This document shows positions 1 to 9,158 of a stretch of DNA of 64,000 bases, piece after piece. Position numbers and translations under genes: made by a program. Origin of the DNA: Chitinophagaceae bacterium (GTDB taxonomy: Bacteria > Bacteroidota > Bacteroidia > Chitinophagales > Chitinophagaceae). The stretch lies in the NCBI GenBank assembly GCA_027489035.1, contig JAIYAN010000021.1, positions 186,001-250,000 of the forward strand, read 5' to 3'. How positions within the stretch are numbered: position 1 is the first letter of the stretch; every line of letters starts with the position of its first letter. The notes under the pieces were generated by a model. The model searched no databases. It was not told the origin of the DNA and saw only the letters and a program-made list of their open reading frames with translations.

Positions 1-2070
1 TGGATTTTGGTCAATCATTTCAATTTGCTTGATGTAATCCATATCTCCTTTTAAACCCCTAAACAATCCTGGCTTATCCAATCCTTCGCCTTTAAGCTTT
101 TTCAAGGCAGGATATAATATTTGTTTTACCAAGGTTGTTTTACCACTTCCACTTACCCCACTAATTGCACAGATTACATTTAGCGGAAAACTAACATCGA
201 TATTTTTTAAATTGTTTTCAGATGCCCCTTCAACCGTTATGCTTCTTTTCCATTTACGTAAGTTGGCTGGTGGCTCAATTTTAAAAGCTCCTGATAAATA
301 TTTTCCGGTTAAACTTTCTTTATCCTTGATAATGGCATCGTAATCTCCAACTGCTACCACTTCACCGCCCAAATGACTCGCTAATGGTCCCATATCAATA
401 ATATAATCGGCTTCACGCATCATCATTTCATCATGTTCTACTACCACAACGGTATTGCCTAAATCTCTTAATGATTTTAAAACACCAATCAAACGTTCTG
501 TATCTCTACTGTGTAAGCCAATTGAAGGTTCATCTAAAATATATAATGAGTTGGTTAAATTACTGCCCAAACTTCTGGTTAATTGAATACGTTGACTTTC
601 GCCACCACTTAGTGAATTGGCCAAACGGTTTAATGTAAGATATCCCAAACCTACGTCCAAAAGGGTTTTTAAACGGGTATGTATTTCTATCAAAATTCTT
701 TTTGCCACTTGATTGTCGTATTCACTCAATGAAATTTGATCAAACCATTTCATTAAATCCTTAACCGGCATTTCACAAAGTTCGCCGATATGCTTTTTTT
801 CTATTTGAATATACAATGCCTCTTTCCTCAATCTATAACCATTGCAATCCGGACATTTCGTTCTGCCCCGATATCTGCTTAATAAAACTCGATATTGTAC
901 TTTATATAAATTCTGTTCTACTTCTTTAAAGAAATCATTTATCCCATGTACATATTGATTGCCATTCCATAAGTGATTTAATTGCTCTGTTGACAAATCC
1001 ATTATGGGTTTGTGAATGGGAAAATCAAATTGCTTTGCAGCTCTTATAAAGGCATCTTTCCAAGTACTTAGTTTTTCGCCTTTCCATGGAGAGACTGCAT
1101 CTTCATATAAACTCAAACGCTTATCCGCAATAATCAAATCAGGATCGATGCCAAGCACATGTGAAAAACCTTCGCAAGTTGGACAAGCACCATAGGGATT
1201 ATTAAAAGAGAATAAATTAGGTACGGGTTCTTCAAATGTAATGCCGTCTAATTCAAACTTATTGCTGAATGTATATTTCTTTTCATCTACTTCTACCATT
1301 AAAGAACCTTCACCTTCGTAAAAAGCTGTAGTTACCGAATCTGAAATACGGTGAATATCATCTTCATCAAAATCCTTTTTTATTAAACGATCAATTAATA
1401 AAAATGATTTGCCCGCCTCTTTTTGTTTATAAATGGGATGCTTGCTATTTTCTAAAACATCTTCTATTCTAATGATCTCTTGCTGGTGATAAATACGCGA
1501 AAATCCTTTTTGCAATAAAATATTCAACTCTTCTTTCACATCTCTATTGGCTTGAATTTTAAAAGGTACAAGAATTAAAATCTTTTGTCCGTTAATTAAA
1601 CCTTGCATAAACTTAACCACATCTGTCACATCATCTTTCTTTACTTCCCTTCCGCTTATGGGCGAAATGGTTTTACCAATACGAGCAAAAAGCAATCTTA
1701 AATAATCATACAATTCCGTCATGCTACCAACCGTACTTCTGGGTGTGCGCGAAATAACTTTTTGCTCGATGGCGATAGCCGGACATAAACCATGTATATA
1801 ATCAACATCAGGTTTATTCATGCGCTGCATAAATTGACGTGCATACGAACTTAAACTTTCTGCATATCTACGTTGCCCTTCTGCAAATAAAGTATCAATA
1901 GTTAATGATGATTTTCCGGAGCCGGAAACACCTGTAACGACTATTAATTTGTTTCGTGGTATGGTAACCGTTATGTTCTTTAAATTATGAACACGCGCAC
2001 CATGAATATGTATATCATTATCCTTTTTTGATAGAATATCTACTGATTTTTTTGATTTTATCTTTTCCAT
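1..2070 (-). CDS. uvrA: Excinuclease ABC subunit A (3' end outside window)
   Basis: UvrA is the DNA-damage sensor of nucleotide excision repair; it dimerises, binds ATP and loads UvrB at lesions. About 690 N-terminal codons are present, starting [12 protein letters not shown], and the frame runs off the window start. Visible motifs are a first Walker A (GVSGSGKSS, residues 47-55), the ABC signature [11 protein letters not shown] followed by [15 protein letters not shown], and a second Walker A (GVSGSGKTT) near residue 650. The first zinc module keeps only its second cysteine pair (GACPTCEGF); where E. coli UvrA has the first CPxC this protein reads [16 protein letters not shown] believe this half finger is common in Bacteroidota UvrA. 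The frame is otherwise intact, so the gene is truncated only by the window edge. Confidence 0.97.
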   Translation of the reverse strand, partial: MEKIKSKKSVDILSKKDNDIHIHGARVHNLKNITVTIPRNKLIVVTGVSGSGKSSLTIDTLFAEGQRRYAESLSSYARQFMQRMNKPDVDYIHGLCPAIAIEQKVISRTPRSTVGSMTELYDYLRLLFARIGKTISPISGREVKKDDVTDVVKFMQGLINGQKILILVPFKIQANRDVKEELNILLQKGFSRIYHQQEIIRIEDVLENSKHPIYKQKEAGKSFLLIDRLIKKDFDEDDIHRISDSVTTAFYEGEGSLMVEVDEKKYTFSNKFELDGITFEEPVPNLFSFNNPYGACPTCEGFSHVLGIDPDLIIADKRLSLYEDAVSPWKGEKLSTWKDAFIRAAKQFDFPIHKPIMDLSTEQLNHLWNGNQYVHGINDFFKEVEQNLYKVQYRVLLSRYRGRTKCPDCNGYRLRKEALYIQIEKKHIGELCEMPVKDLMKWFDQISLSEYDNQVAKRILIEIHTRLKTLLDVGLGYLTLNRLANSLSGGESQRIQLTRSLGSNLTNSLYILDEPSIGLHSRDTERLIGVLKSLRDLGNTVVVVEHDEMMMREADYIIDMGPLASHLGGEVVAVGDYDAIIKDKESLTGKYLSGAFKIEPPANLRKWKRSITVEGASENNLKNIDVSFPLNVICAISGVSGSGKTTLVKQILYPALKKLKGEGLDKPGLFRGLKGDMDYIKQIEMIDQNP

Positions 2071-2137
2071 ATAATTAGGCAAAAATAAGCTAAGAATGTG
2101 GTTAATACTGATAAATTTACGTGCTATGAAAAAACTA

Positions 2138-2178
2138 CTACGTAGATATACGCATGGTTTTCGAGCACTAGTACTCGA
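2138..2178. promoter_or_regulatory. Palindromes between uvrA and the sigma factor gene
   Basis: The 282-bp divergent gap between uvrA and the ECF sigma gene holds a perfect 8-bp palindrome CTACGTAG (2138-2145) and an 18-bp palindrome with one mismatched pair, TCGAGCACTAGTACTCGA (2161-2178). Such dyads suit binding of a dimeric regulator, but neither matches an operator I know. Further on, TTACTTTG (2241-2248) is one base off the Bacteroidota -7 consensus TAnnTTTG and could drive the sigma gene. The last 95 bases before its ATG are an A-rich leader. Confidence 0.35.
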
Positions 2179-2352
2179 TTTTTGCGTTTTGCCAAAAAAA
2201 GCTTAAAAAATATTTTGAAGCTTAATTTTTACCTCTACTTTTACTTTGTGATTGAGAGCAAACGGAAAAAAAATAAAAAATAAAAACAAGTTTTTTTCTC
2301 AACGTTCGAAATCAAAAAAACCAATATCCTAAACCAATAAAAACAAAAAAAC

Positions 2353-2934
2353 ATGAAAAACCTTTCTACACTAACCGATCAAGAATTAGTTCGTTCTTAC
2401 ATGAACGGAGACTCAAATGCAATGAATGTTCTAGTTGAACGTTACAAAGACAAAATTTTCACATCTATCTATTTATTAGTTAAGGACAAATATCTTGCTG
2501 AAGATATTTTCCAAGATGTATTCATTCGTATCATTGACACGTTAAAAGGTGGTCGTTACACAGATGAAGGAAAATTCTTACCATGGGCTATGCGTATCGC
2601 ACACAACATGTGTGTTGATCATTTCAGAAAAGTAAAACGTAGTCCAAGTATCAAAACTAGTGATGATCATGACATTTTTGAAGTATTAAACTTCTCTGAA
2701 GCTGGTGCTGATCAAAAAATCATGGCAAATCAGAGTCATGATAAAATCAGAAAAATGGTTGATTTACTTCCAGAAGATCAACGTGAAGTGATCATCTTAA
2801 GAAATTACGCTAATTTAAGCTTTAAAGAAATCGCTGATTTAACAAACTGCAGCATCAATACAGCATTAGGTAGAATGCGTTACGGGTTAATCAACTTACG
2901 TAAAATGATGACTGAAAAACAAATCGCATTATAA
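2353..2934 (+). CDS. ECF-type RNA polymerase sigma factor
   Basis: A 193-residue sigma-70 family protein of the extracytoplasmic function class. Region 2 lies at about residues 24-93 (LAEDIFQDVFIRIID, then FLPWAMRIAHNMCVDHFRK). Region 4 lies at about 135-185 (LPEDQREVIILRNYANLSFKEIADL, ending in a helix-turn-helix with TALGRMRYGLINLRK). It would direct RNA polymerase to a specific promoter set. No anti-sigma factor or membrane partner lies beside it: uvrA is divergent upstream and a strong terminator follows directly, so it is transcribed alone. The leader before its ATG is almost pure A, with no Shine-Dalgarno, as is usual in this phylum. Which genes it controls cannot be read from the window. 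Confidence 0.92.
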   Translation: MKNLSTLTDQELVRSYMNGDSNAMNVLVERYKDKIFTSIYLLVKDKYLAEDIFQDVFIRIIDTLKGGRYTDEGKFLPWAMRIAHNMCVDHFRKVKRSPSIKTSDDHDIFEVLNFSEAGADQKIMANQSHDKIRKMVDLLPEDQREVIILRNYANLSFKEIADLTNCSINTALGRMRYGLINLRKMMTEKQIAL

Positions 2935-2956
2935 TATAAAAATAGTTTTGATTTTG

Positions 2957-2996
2957 AATAGCAATTCTCTTCATTGGGAATTGCTATTTTTTTTTA
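2957..2996 (+). terminator. Rho-independent terminator of the sigma factor gene
   Basis: A perfect 11-bp stem, AATAGCAATTC (2957-2967) with GAATTGCTATT (2978-2988), and a 10-nt loop. It is followed by a run of T to 2995. It starts 22 bp after the sigma factor stop codon. Confidence 0.9.
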
Positions 2997-3033
2997 ATAA
3001 ATAGTTGAAACCATTAAACATTTACAAAAATTC

Positions 3034-3160
3034 ATAGCCCACGGTTCAAACCGTGGGCTATAAATAAAAATATTCCATACAACCGTTTCAACGGTTTACT
3101 TGTTTTATGCACTATCTCACCAGAAACAAAATCCATTTTAATCCACGGTTGAAACCGTGG
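3034..3160. repeat. Cluster of three REP-like palindromes
   Basis: Three related inverted repeats lie in the gap between the sigma gene and dsbD. The first, 3034-3061, has 13-bp perfect arms (ATAGCCCACGGTT and its complement) around CA. The second, 3081-3096, has 7-bp arms (AACCGTT) around TC. The third, 3143-3160, has 8-bp arms (CCACGGTT) around GA and is followed by GCTAT, as in the first. All share the core AACCGT/ACGGTT. This resembles the REP/BIME elements mobilised in trans by REP-associated IS200-like (RAYT) transposases. No transposase is present in the window. Confidence 0.75.
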
Positions 3161-3216
3161 GCTATCAGAATAAATGTATTATAATGAAAATAAAATTAAT
3201 GAATAAAGAAGAAATG

Positions 3217-5187
3217 CTATTTTTTTTGAAACGTATTTAAACCGCAATTCAACCAACGTAAATATTCATTTTTATTAGGTGTATATCCAACAGGGCTGTT
3301 TAATAAAACCTCGTTTGTATCAATTATTGCATAAAGTGGTTGTGCATTATTGGCAAAATTTTCAGTTTCAAATGTAGCCCACAAATCACCGTAAGTATTG
3401 ATCTCCTTATTGGCACCTTCTTTTGTTTTGTAAATAAATTGTTGAGAAACAGGAAGTGCTTTCTTATCATCAACATAAAGCGAAACCACTACAAATTTTT
3501 CACTCATTAATTTATACACATCAGGTTCACTCCATACATTTTCTTCCATGCGTCTACAGTTAACACAAGCATATCCGGTGAAATCAATCAGTAATGGCTT
3601 GTTTTCAGCTTTTGCCATTTTTAACCCTTCCTCGTAATTTTTAGAACAATGTAATCCCAAAACACAATCAGATTCTTTTTGATAAACGCTATAATAAAGA
3701 GGAGGTGGAAATCCGCTGATTAATTTCAAATTGGCATAGCTCGTATTTGTAACCCCTGGAATTAAATAAATAGTTATCAGTAAAATAAAAGATGCAAATA
3801 ATTTTCTGCTTAAAGATATTTTTTGGTTAGGCGAATCGTGGCTGAATCTTATTTTTCCAAAAAGATATAATGAAAGTCCGATTCCAACTAAAATCCAAAT
3901 ACCAATAAATATCTCTCTTTTTAAAAGGCCCCAATGCTTTACCATATCTGCATTTGATAAAAACTTAAATGCCAAAGCGAGTTCTAAAAAGCCCAAAACG
4001 ACCTTTACGGTATTTAGCCAACCGCCCGATTTTGGTAAAGATTGCAACCAATTTGGAAATAAGGCAAACAAAGCAAAAGGCAATGCCAATGCAAGTCCAA
4101 ATCCACCCATACCAAAAGTTAATTGCATCGCTCCCCCATCTGAAGCCAATGAACCTGCAAGCAATGAACCTAAAATTGGACCCGTACATGAAAATGAAAC
4201 CAACGCAAGGGTTAATGCCATAAAGAAAATCCCTAAAATATTTCCAGCGCCGGCTTTACTATCTGCTCCACTTGATAATGAAGCAGGTAATGTGATTTCA
4301 TAAAAACCAAAAAACGACAACGCAAAAAATATGAAGATTACAAAGAAGAACACATTTAAATAAACGTTTGTAGAAATGTTATTTAAAAACTCAGGGTTTA
4401 CGCTGTCTAAAAAATGAAAAGGTAAACTCAATAAAATGTATATGATAAAAATAAAAAAGCCATATAAAAATGCGTTGACGATTCCCGATTTTTTAGAACT
4501 TGCTTTCTTCGTAAAAAAAGAAACGGTAAGAGGAATCATTGGAAACACACAAGGTGTAAGTAGTGCAATTAACCCGCCTAAGAAACCAATTAAAAACAAG
4601 CTGGATAAGCTTTTGGATTTGGTATCATTATTACTTGTAGATGTTATGCCACAATTGTTTTTTGGATGTTGTATATCAATTGTAGGAATTAATACTCTAG
4701 CTTGTGATTGGTCATTCGCACTATTATTAAGTACAATTTTTTCTTGGTGCTCTTCTGTAATAAAATCTAAGTCTTTTCCCAATTCATAAGCGATAATTAA
4801 TTTAAAAGCATCGGGTTGCTTACCTGTAAATTCTAACTTTTGAATGATTTCAATTTCATTTTCATAAACCGTTTTTTCAGCGCCTTCAAATACTTTGTCT
4901 TTTATTTTCTTTTCAGTAGCATTGATTTGTGGCGATTGGAATTTTGCACTAGACTCTTTTGAAGAAATTAATATTCCACTTAATCCTTCATTAGCGTCTG
5001 CTTTATACAAATGCCAACCTTTGGAAATGCTGCCTTTTAAAGTGACTTCTATTTGATTTTCATTTATTTTTTTAACCTGATTCGTCCATTTAACCACTGA
5101 TGAATCTTGGGCAAATGACTGCATTCCGAATAAAAGAAAAGTCAACGTGTAAAGTAAAACTTGGAAGAAAGCGATTTTATTTTTCAT
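3217..5187 (-). CDS. dsbD: DsbD-family thiol:disulfide interchange protein with cysteine-less N-domain
   Basis: DsbD carries electrons from cytoplasmic thioredoxin across the inner membrane to periplasmic thiols. This 656-residue protein has a signal peptide (1-26), a DsbD N-domain-like region (about 28-155), a CcdA-type membrane core (about 195-480), and a periplasmic thioredoxin-like domain with CVNC at 541-544. The two membrane cysteines are present: C213 in LTPCVFPMIPL and C334 in SFSCTGPILG. The N-domain has no cysteine at all: the family's usual CNDxxCLPP stretch is replaced by YELGKDLDFITEEH (about 134-147). A stand-alone N-domain that keeps this pair is encoded just upstream in the same direction. 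I infer that the final transfer step was handed to that separate protein. Confidence 0.9.
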   Translation of the reverse strand: MKNKIAFFQVLLYTLTFLLFGMQSFAQDSSVVKWTNQVKKINENQIEVTLKGSISKGWHLYKADANEGLSGILISSKESSAKFQSPQINATEKKIKDKVFEGAEKTVYENEIEIIQKLEFTGKQPDAFKLIIAYELGKDLDFITEEHQEKIVLNNSANDQSQARVLIPTIDIQHPKNNCGITSTSNNDTKSKSLSSLFLIGFLGGLIALLTPCVFPMIPLTVSFFTKKASSKKSGIVNAFLYGFFIFIIYILLSLPFHFLDSVNPEFLNNISTNVYLNVFFFVIFIFFALSFFGFYEITLPASLSSGADSKAGAGNILGIFFMALTLALVSFSCTGPILGSLLAGSLASDGGAMQLTFGMGGFGLALALPFALFALFPNWLQSLPKSGGWLNTVKVVLGFLELALAFKFLSNADMVKHWGLLKREIFIGIWILVGIGLSLYLFGKIRFSHDSPNQKISLSRKLFASFILLITIYLIPGVTNTSYANLKLISGFPPPLYYSVYQKESDCVLGLHCSKNYEEGLKMAKAENKPLLIDFTGYACVNCRRMEENVWSEPDVYKLMSEKFVVVSLYVDDKKALPVSQQFIYKTKEGANKEINTYGDLWATFETENFANNAQPLYAIIDTNEVLLNSPVGYTPNKNEYLRWLNCGLNTFQKK

Positions 5188-5224
5188 TTGTCAATATAGT
5201 GTTTTAAAAAATCCAGTCACCTGA

Positions 5225-5258
5225 TTTGCTCAATTTGATATAATTTAAATTGAGCAAA
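5225..5258. promoter_or_regulatory. 12-bp inverted repeat upstream of dsbD
   Basis: TTTGCTCAATTT (5225-5236) and its exact complement AAATTGAGCAAA (5247-5258) flank a 10-nt spacer. The repeat lies 38 bp before the dsbD start codon and after the terminator of the upstream gene. There is no T-run on either side, so it is not an intrinsic terminator. An operator or an mRNA leader hairpin for dsbD is possible. Confidence 0.4.
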
Positions 5259-5268
5259 AGCAATAATT

Positions 5269-5296
5269 ATAAAAAAATCCCGAGGTTATCGGGATT
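5269..5296 (-). terminator. Terminator after the DsbD N-domain gene
   Basis: The minus-strand stem AATCCCGA/TCGGGATT (5276-5283 with 5289-5296) has a 5-nt loop and is followed by a T-run (the A-run 5271-5277 on the plus strand). It sits 15 bp after the stop codon of the gene at 5311-5769 and separates that gene from dsbD. Confidence 0.85.
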
Positions 5297-5310
5297 AACA
5301 AATTTAAAGT

Positions 5311-5769
5311 TTATTTAGATGCAAGTTTTATGTTGAAGGGAATTTCTTTAGGCGGCAAACATCTTTTATCATTGCAAACCATATATAAAACTGTTCCTTT
5401 TAAGCTTGTATTGGCTGTTGATTTTACCGTAACTTTTTGAACAAAATCAACATTGCTGCTGTAGAATTTTAATGTGGATTTGAAATTTGGATCGTACGAC
5501 GTTTCCAATTTCCCTACTTCTTTTATTTTACCTACCAACTTAATCAATGGATTTTTGGTGAAACTGAACGTAGTTGGCTCTGGGCCTTCTCCACAAACTT
5601 GTGCGTAAATATGCCAGTTTCCAGATACTGTAGCAGTCATATGCACATCAAATTGCTTTGCACCTGTATTGGTTGCTGTAAAATTCCAAGAAACCGGATT
5701 TTCGATTTGAGCGAACCCAATTCCTGAAAAGAAAAATATTAATAAGGTGAAACATCCGATTTTTTTCAT
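5311..5769 (-). CDS. Stand-alone DsbD N-terminal (alpha) domain protein
   Basis: A 152-residue exported protein with a signal peptide (about 1-20, ending GIGFAQ) and one immunoglobulin-like DsbD N-domain. It carries the redox motif VCNDKRCLPP (C132 and C137), which matches the active-site loop of the DsbD alpha domain. In that family this pair takes electrons from the C-terminal thioredoxin-like domain and gives them to periplasmic clients. The next gene downstream, dsbD, encodes a version of the same domain with no cysteines. The two genes point the same way but are separated by a terminator, so they can be expressed independently. A third cysteine (C59, in AQVCGEGPEP) may or may not be involved. 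Partnership with DsbD is inferred from these residues and from position. Confidence 0.82.
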   Translation of the reverse strand: MKKIGCFTLLIFFFSGIGFAQIENPVSWNFTATNTGAKQFDVHMTATVSGNWHIYAQVCGEGPEPTTFSFTKNPLIKLVGKIKEVGKLETSYDPNFKSTLKFYSSNVDFVQKVTVKSTANTSLKGTVLYMVCNDKRCLPPKEIPFNIKLASK

Positions 5770-5830
5770 TTGATTTAATTTTTAGTAAAAATATAAACCT
5801 CGATTTCTAAACTGTAATAAATTTTGTTAA

Positions 5831-6502
5831 TTATCCAATCCCAAAAAGTTCTTTAAATACTATTTTACCATCAATATTTCCAAGACTTGAGTTGCAAACA
5901 CGCTCCGGATGAGGCATCATTCCAAATACATTTCTGCTTTCGTTGCATATACCCGCTATGTTTAGTGTTGCTCCATTTGGATTGCTTGTAGGTGTAGCCG
6001 CGCCGTTTTCATCACAATACGTATAAATAATCTGATTGTTTTTTACCAAATTGTTTATGGTTTCTTCGTTGGCATAATATCTACCTTCACCATGTGCAAT
6101 TGGTATTTTAAGCGCTTCGCTCGTATTTGAGCTGGTTGATTTTAGGTATATGTTTTTACAAATAAATTGTTGATTGGCATTTTTAAGCAATACCCCTGGT
6201 AATAATCCGCTTTCGCATAAAATTTGAAAACCATTACAAACACCAAGAACTTTTCCTCCTTGATGCGCGAATTCAATAACCGCCTGCATCATCGGACTAA
6301 ATTTTGCGATGGCGCCACATCTTAAATAATCTCCAAAACTAAATCCTCCAGGTAAAACAATACAATCATCTTTTGTAAACATGCTGATGTCATTGTCTTT
6401 ATGCCACAATTCAATAACTTCTTGTTTAAGATCGGTTCTTAGGGCTTCTACCATATCTCTATCACAATTGGAACCTGGGAAAATAACTACACCGAATTTC
6501 AT
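5831..6502 (-). CDS. purQ: Phosphoribosylformylglycinamidine synthase, glutaminase subunit
   Basis: PurQ is the class I glutamine amidotransferase subunit that supplies ammonia to PurL in the fourth step of purine synthesis. The 223-residue protein has the expected length. It starts MKFGVVIFPGSNCDRD, as the family does. The nucleophile is C89 in GVCNGFQIL, and the His and Glu of the triad are H198 and E200 in MMPHPER. PGGFSFGDYLRCGA is also typical of PurQ. No purL or purS is present nearby, so it is not part of a purine operon in this window. Its ATG is preceded by a short gap from the DUF6427 gene. Confidence 0.96.
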   Translation of the reverse strand: MKFGVVIFPGSNCDRDMVEALRTDLKQEVIELWHKDNDISMFTKDDCIVLPGGFSFGDYLRCGAIAKFSPMMQAVIEFAHQGGKVLGVCNGFQILCESGLLPGVLLKNANQQFICKNIYLKSTSSNTSEALKIPIAHGEGRYYANEETINNLVKNNQIIYTYCDENGAATPTSNPNGATLNIAGICNESRNVFGMMPHPERVCNSSLGNIDGKIVFKELFGIG

Positions 6503-6552
6503 TTTTTGGAGTTTTGCTTGTTGAATAATTATGCGAATTTACAGCATAGGAC

Positions 6553-7527
6553 TTAATGAAAAATAAAAAAATATCCGTTAACAACAGAAAGTGCTACTAA
6601 TAACCAATGGGATAAATTTATAAACCATTTTTTTTCTGGATAATAAAAATTGGAGGCTACAAAAATTGAAGCTGGAACAAAACAAAATAAAGTGAAAAGA
6701 AATTGAGGTGTTTTGTTGAAAAATGGAATAAATATGGCAAAAAACAAAAATGCAGTGATAATCGTCCAACAATTTCGAGATTGAACCAATAATTTTCGCA
6801 TATTAGATTGCGTAAATCCAAACCCAATAATAGAAAGAATTATGGTGAAACATAAACTACTAATTTCAAAAACTGTCAAATGAAACTTTGGAAGACTAAA
6901 ATAAATCGCGGGAAAATTCAGTATTTCAAACTTATCAAGCAAATAACCAAAAGCAAAAACAAAATAAAAAGGGGTAATGATACCTAAAATCACAATGAAC
7001 CATTCTTGAATTCTAAAAGGCCTGAATATCAATAAACCGAATAATACAACAAACACAAATAAAAATGTTGGAAAGAAAATCAAGATGGCAAAACCAGATA
7101 ATAGTCCAATATTAAAAATATTTTTTTTGGGATTACCTTGATTGGACATGTTGAATAAAATAGACAAGATCCAAATTAATACACTTATTGAAAGCAAAGC
7201 GGAACTAAATCCAATGTGAAAAATAGAAGTAATTAATAAATAACTCATCCCTACGAGGTAGTTATTTCGTTGAAATAATTTTTGATCTGTAGCTATCTTA
7301 TTAATAACTACCGCTTGAAGAAACACGATTAAAAATGCCACACCGCTTATGATTGTATCACTTGTATACTTATTAAAAATTCCAATAAAATACTGATATA
7401 AAAATGTATCGTTACTATTTATTGTTGCTGGAGTTGATTTGAAAAATAGCGGCCAGTTTAATGCCAAACCATATAACAACAGTAAGAAATTATTTCGGGG
7501 ATTATTGGCTTTAAAACTGCCTATCAC
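6553..7527 (-). CDS. DUF6427-family integral membrane protein
   Basis: A 324-residue protein, almost entirely hydrophobic, with about nine to ten membrane segments. Its N-terminus (MIGSFKANNPRNNFLLLLYG) is characteristic of the DUF6427 family, which I know only from Bacteroidota and whose function is unknown. The start codon is GTG; the family's conserved N-terminus begins exactly there, so a later ATG is unlikely. It lies 50 bp upstream of purQ on the same strand and 68 bp downstream of the secreted hypothetical gene, so joint transcription is possible. No catalytic motif is visible. Confidence 0.75.
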   Translation of the reverse strand: MIGSFKANNPRNNFLLLLYGLALNWPLFFKSTPATINSNDTFLYQYFIGIFNKYTSDTIISGVAFLIVFLQAVVINKIATDQKLFQRNNYLVGMSYLLITSIFHIGFSSALLSISVLIWILSILFNMSNQGNPKKNIFNIGLLSGFAILIFFPTFLFVFVVLFGLLIFRPFRIQEWFIVILGIITPFYFVFAFGYLLDKFEILNFPAIYFSLPKFHLTVFEISSLCFTIILSIIGFGFTQSNMRKLLVQSRNCWTIITAFLFFAIFIPFFNKTPQFLFTLFCFVPASIFVASNFYYPEKKWFINLSHWLLVALSVVNGYFFIFH

Positions 7528-7595
7528 AATTTAAGTTTAATGTCTGTTAATAAAAATGAAGTTAAAGAAATTGCATTTGAAAGATATAAAATTAT

Positions 7596-9158
7596 TTAAA
7601 ATATTATTTTTGAAAAGCCAATTTTACCCATATAAATAAATGGTATAACCAATTCTTTACTCCCAACTTGCTTGGCTAATCTAGGCATAAATTCGTAACC
7701 CATTTGACGACTTTTTAGGGCAGGATATCTTTTAATTGAGCCGTCTGAAAACAACCCATGAATACTTATAATTTCATGTTGAGGATCTTTATCAATGAAT
7801 AAATATTGAATTTGTGTTCCCAAATTAATTGTAGCAAACGAAAGGAAATTATCTTGCTCTACGTCAACCTGATTTTTTTTAATTTGATTCACCCATTCCA
7901 TTTGCAAATCTTCGCCTATACCAACCAACACAATATCTTTATAATAATACCTCAACGAATTTGAATTGTTAAAAGAATTGAATGATCTGTAATTATTATT
8001 ATTTTGGTTGTATAAAAAATAATCATTTGATACATATCCTGAGCTTGGATTAAAAAAATTTGAATTATTAAATTGGTTATTATTATACACTGTTTCCGTA
8101 AAATTGTCCTCGGCCATCAATATAAAACTTCCATTTTTTTTGAGTATAATGTTTTCTGAAAGTATTATTTGTTGATTGTTTTTTTTGTATTTCTCTGAAA
8201 GTAAACTTTTTTTTGTTTCATCAGAAAAAGCATTAAATGCTGATTTTTCGGTGAGGAAATTTAAAGGATCAACTACGGCACTAAACAACCCTTCAGGTAT
8301 GTCCTGTTTTTCATTTAAGTAGAATGCATTTAATACAATTTTATTATTGATATTATCTACTTTAATACAAGAACCCGTAACAAAATAGCCATCAAGGTTA
8401 ATTGGCTTACTAACTATACCAATTTGATTAAATCGATGCTGGTATAGTTCCAAACTTTTAATATTATCGCCATTAAATTCAGTGCTTTCTTTTATAAAAT
8501 AAAAATTTCCCAAATTGTCGATTGAGCAGTCTGTGAAATTGTCTTTTCTCACATTGAAACTATATTGCTCATGTACGGAATCAATCAAAGTAAAATTGGA
8601 GCTAAATAATTTTGCTTCTAAAAAAATAATGTCGTTTTTTACATTCTTCTTAAACACTAAAATTTGTTGTTTATTCTCGCTGTAAACAGTATTGAATATT
8701 TTTTGGCTGGCAAAAAATCCAATGTTTGTGAAATTCAACCCAGTAATAGGTTGCAATAATTTGCCATGAATATCCACTTTTGCCGCATTACAATAAACCG
8801 TTTTATTTTTTTGATATTGAAATAATACAATGAAATAATCTGGGTACCGAATAAAATCAATGTCGAATATGTTTTCCGATAAAAAATCCAATTTGTTGGT
8901 TTCAATTAATTGCATTTGCAAGTCATATGTCGCCAAAAAATGCGTTCTCGAAATATTTTTATACACCAAATAATGTCCATCTATTTTACCTAATATTTCA
9001 AACTTAATATTTCTATTGTCTTTTTTTTGAACTTCAGAAAACAATACATTTTGAGCAGAAATATGGTAAACAAAAAACATAAAAACAAATCCTAAAAGAA
9101 GCAATTTTTTATAAACCCAAATTGAAAATTGCAGCATCATAGAAAACATTGATTTCAT
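7596..9158 (-). CDS. Secreted protein of unknown function
   Basis: I do not recognise this family. The open frame extends upstream to 9323, but the most likely start is the ATG at 9158 (MKSMFSMMLQF), which is followed by a clear signal peptide (KKLLLLGFVFMFFVYHISAQ). That start also leaves room for the divergent gene at 9318. The mature protein, about 480 residues, is rich in short alternating hydrophobic and polar stretches, as expected of a beta-propeller or other all-beta fold. An asparagine-rich segment (NNQFNNSNFFNPSS, then YNQNNNNYRSFNSFNNSN) lies around residues 370-430. The C-terminus (ELVIPFIYMGKIGFSKIIF) shows no sorting domain. Periplasmic or surface location is inferred from the signal peptide only. 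Confidence 0.6.
   Translation of the reverse strand: MKSMFSMMLQFSIWVYKKLLLLGFVFMFFVYHISAQNVLFSEVQKKDNRNIKFEILGKIDGHYLVYKNISRTHFLATYDLQMQLIETNKLDFLSENIFDIDFIRYPDYFIVLFQYQKNKTVYCNAAKVDIHGKLLQPITGLNFTNIGFFASQKIFNTVYSENKQQILVFKKNVKNDIIFLEAKLFSSNFTLIDSVHEQYSFNVRKDNFTDCSIDNLGNFYFIKESTEFNGDNIKSLELYQHRFNQIGIVSKPINLDGYFVTGSCIKVDNINNKIVLNAFYLNEKQDIPEGLFSAVVDPLNFLTEKSAFNAFSDETKKSLLSEKYKKNNQQIILSENIILKKNGSFILMAEDNFTETVYNNNQFNNSNFFNPSSGYVSNDYFLYNQNNNNYRSFNSFNNSNSLRYYYKDIVLVGIGEDLQMEWVNQIKKNQVDVEQDNFLSFATINLGTQIQYLFIDKDPQHEIISIHGLFSDGSIKRYPALKSRQMGYEFMPRLAKQVGSKELVIPFIYMGKIGFSKIIF

Noticed and set aside
3034..3160. CRISPR array
   Set aside because: The palindromes differ in length and flanks, have no regular spacers, and no cas genes are near.
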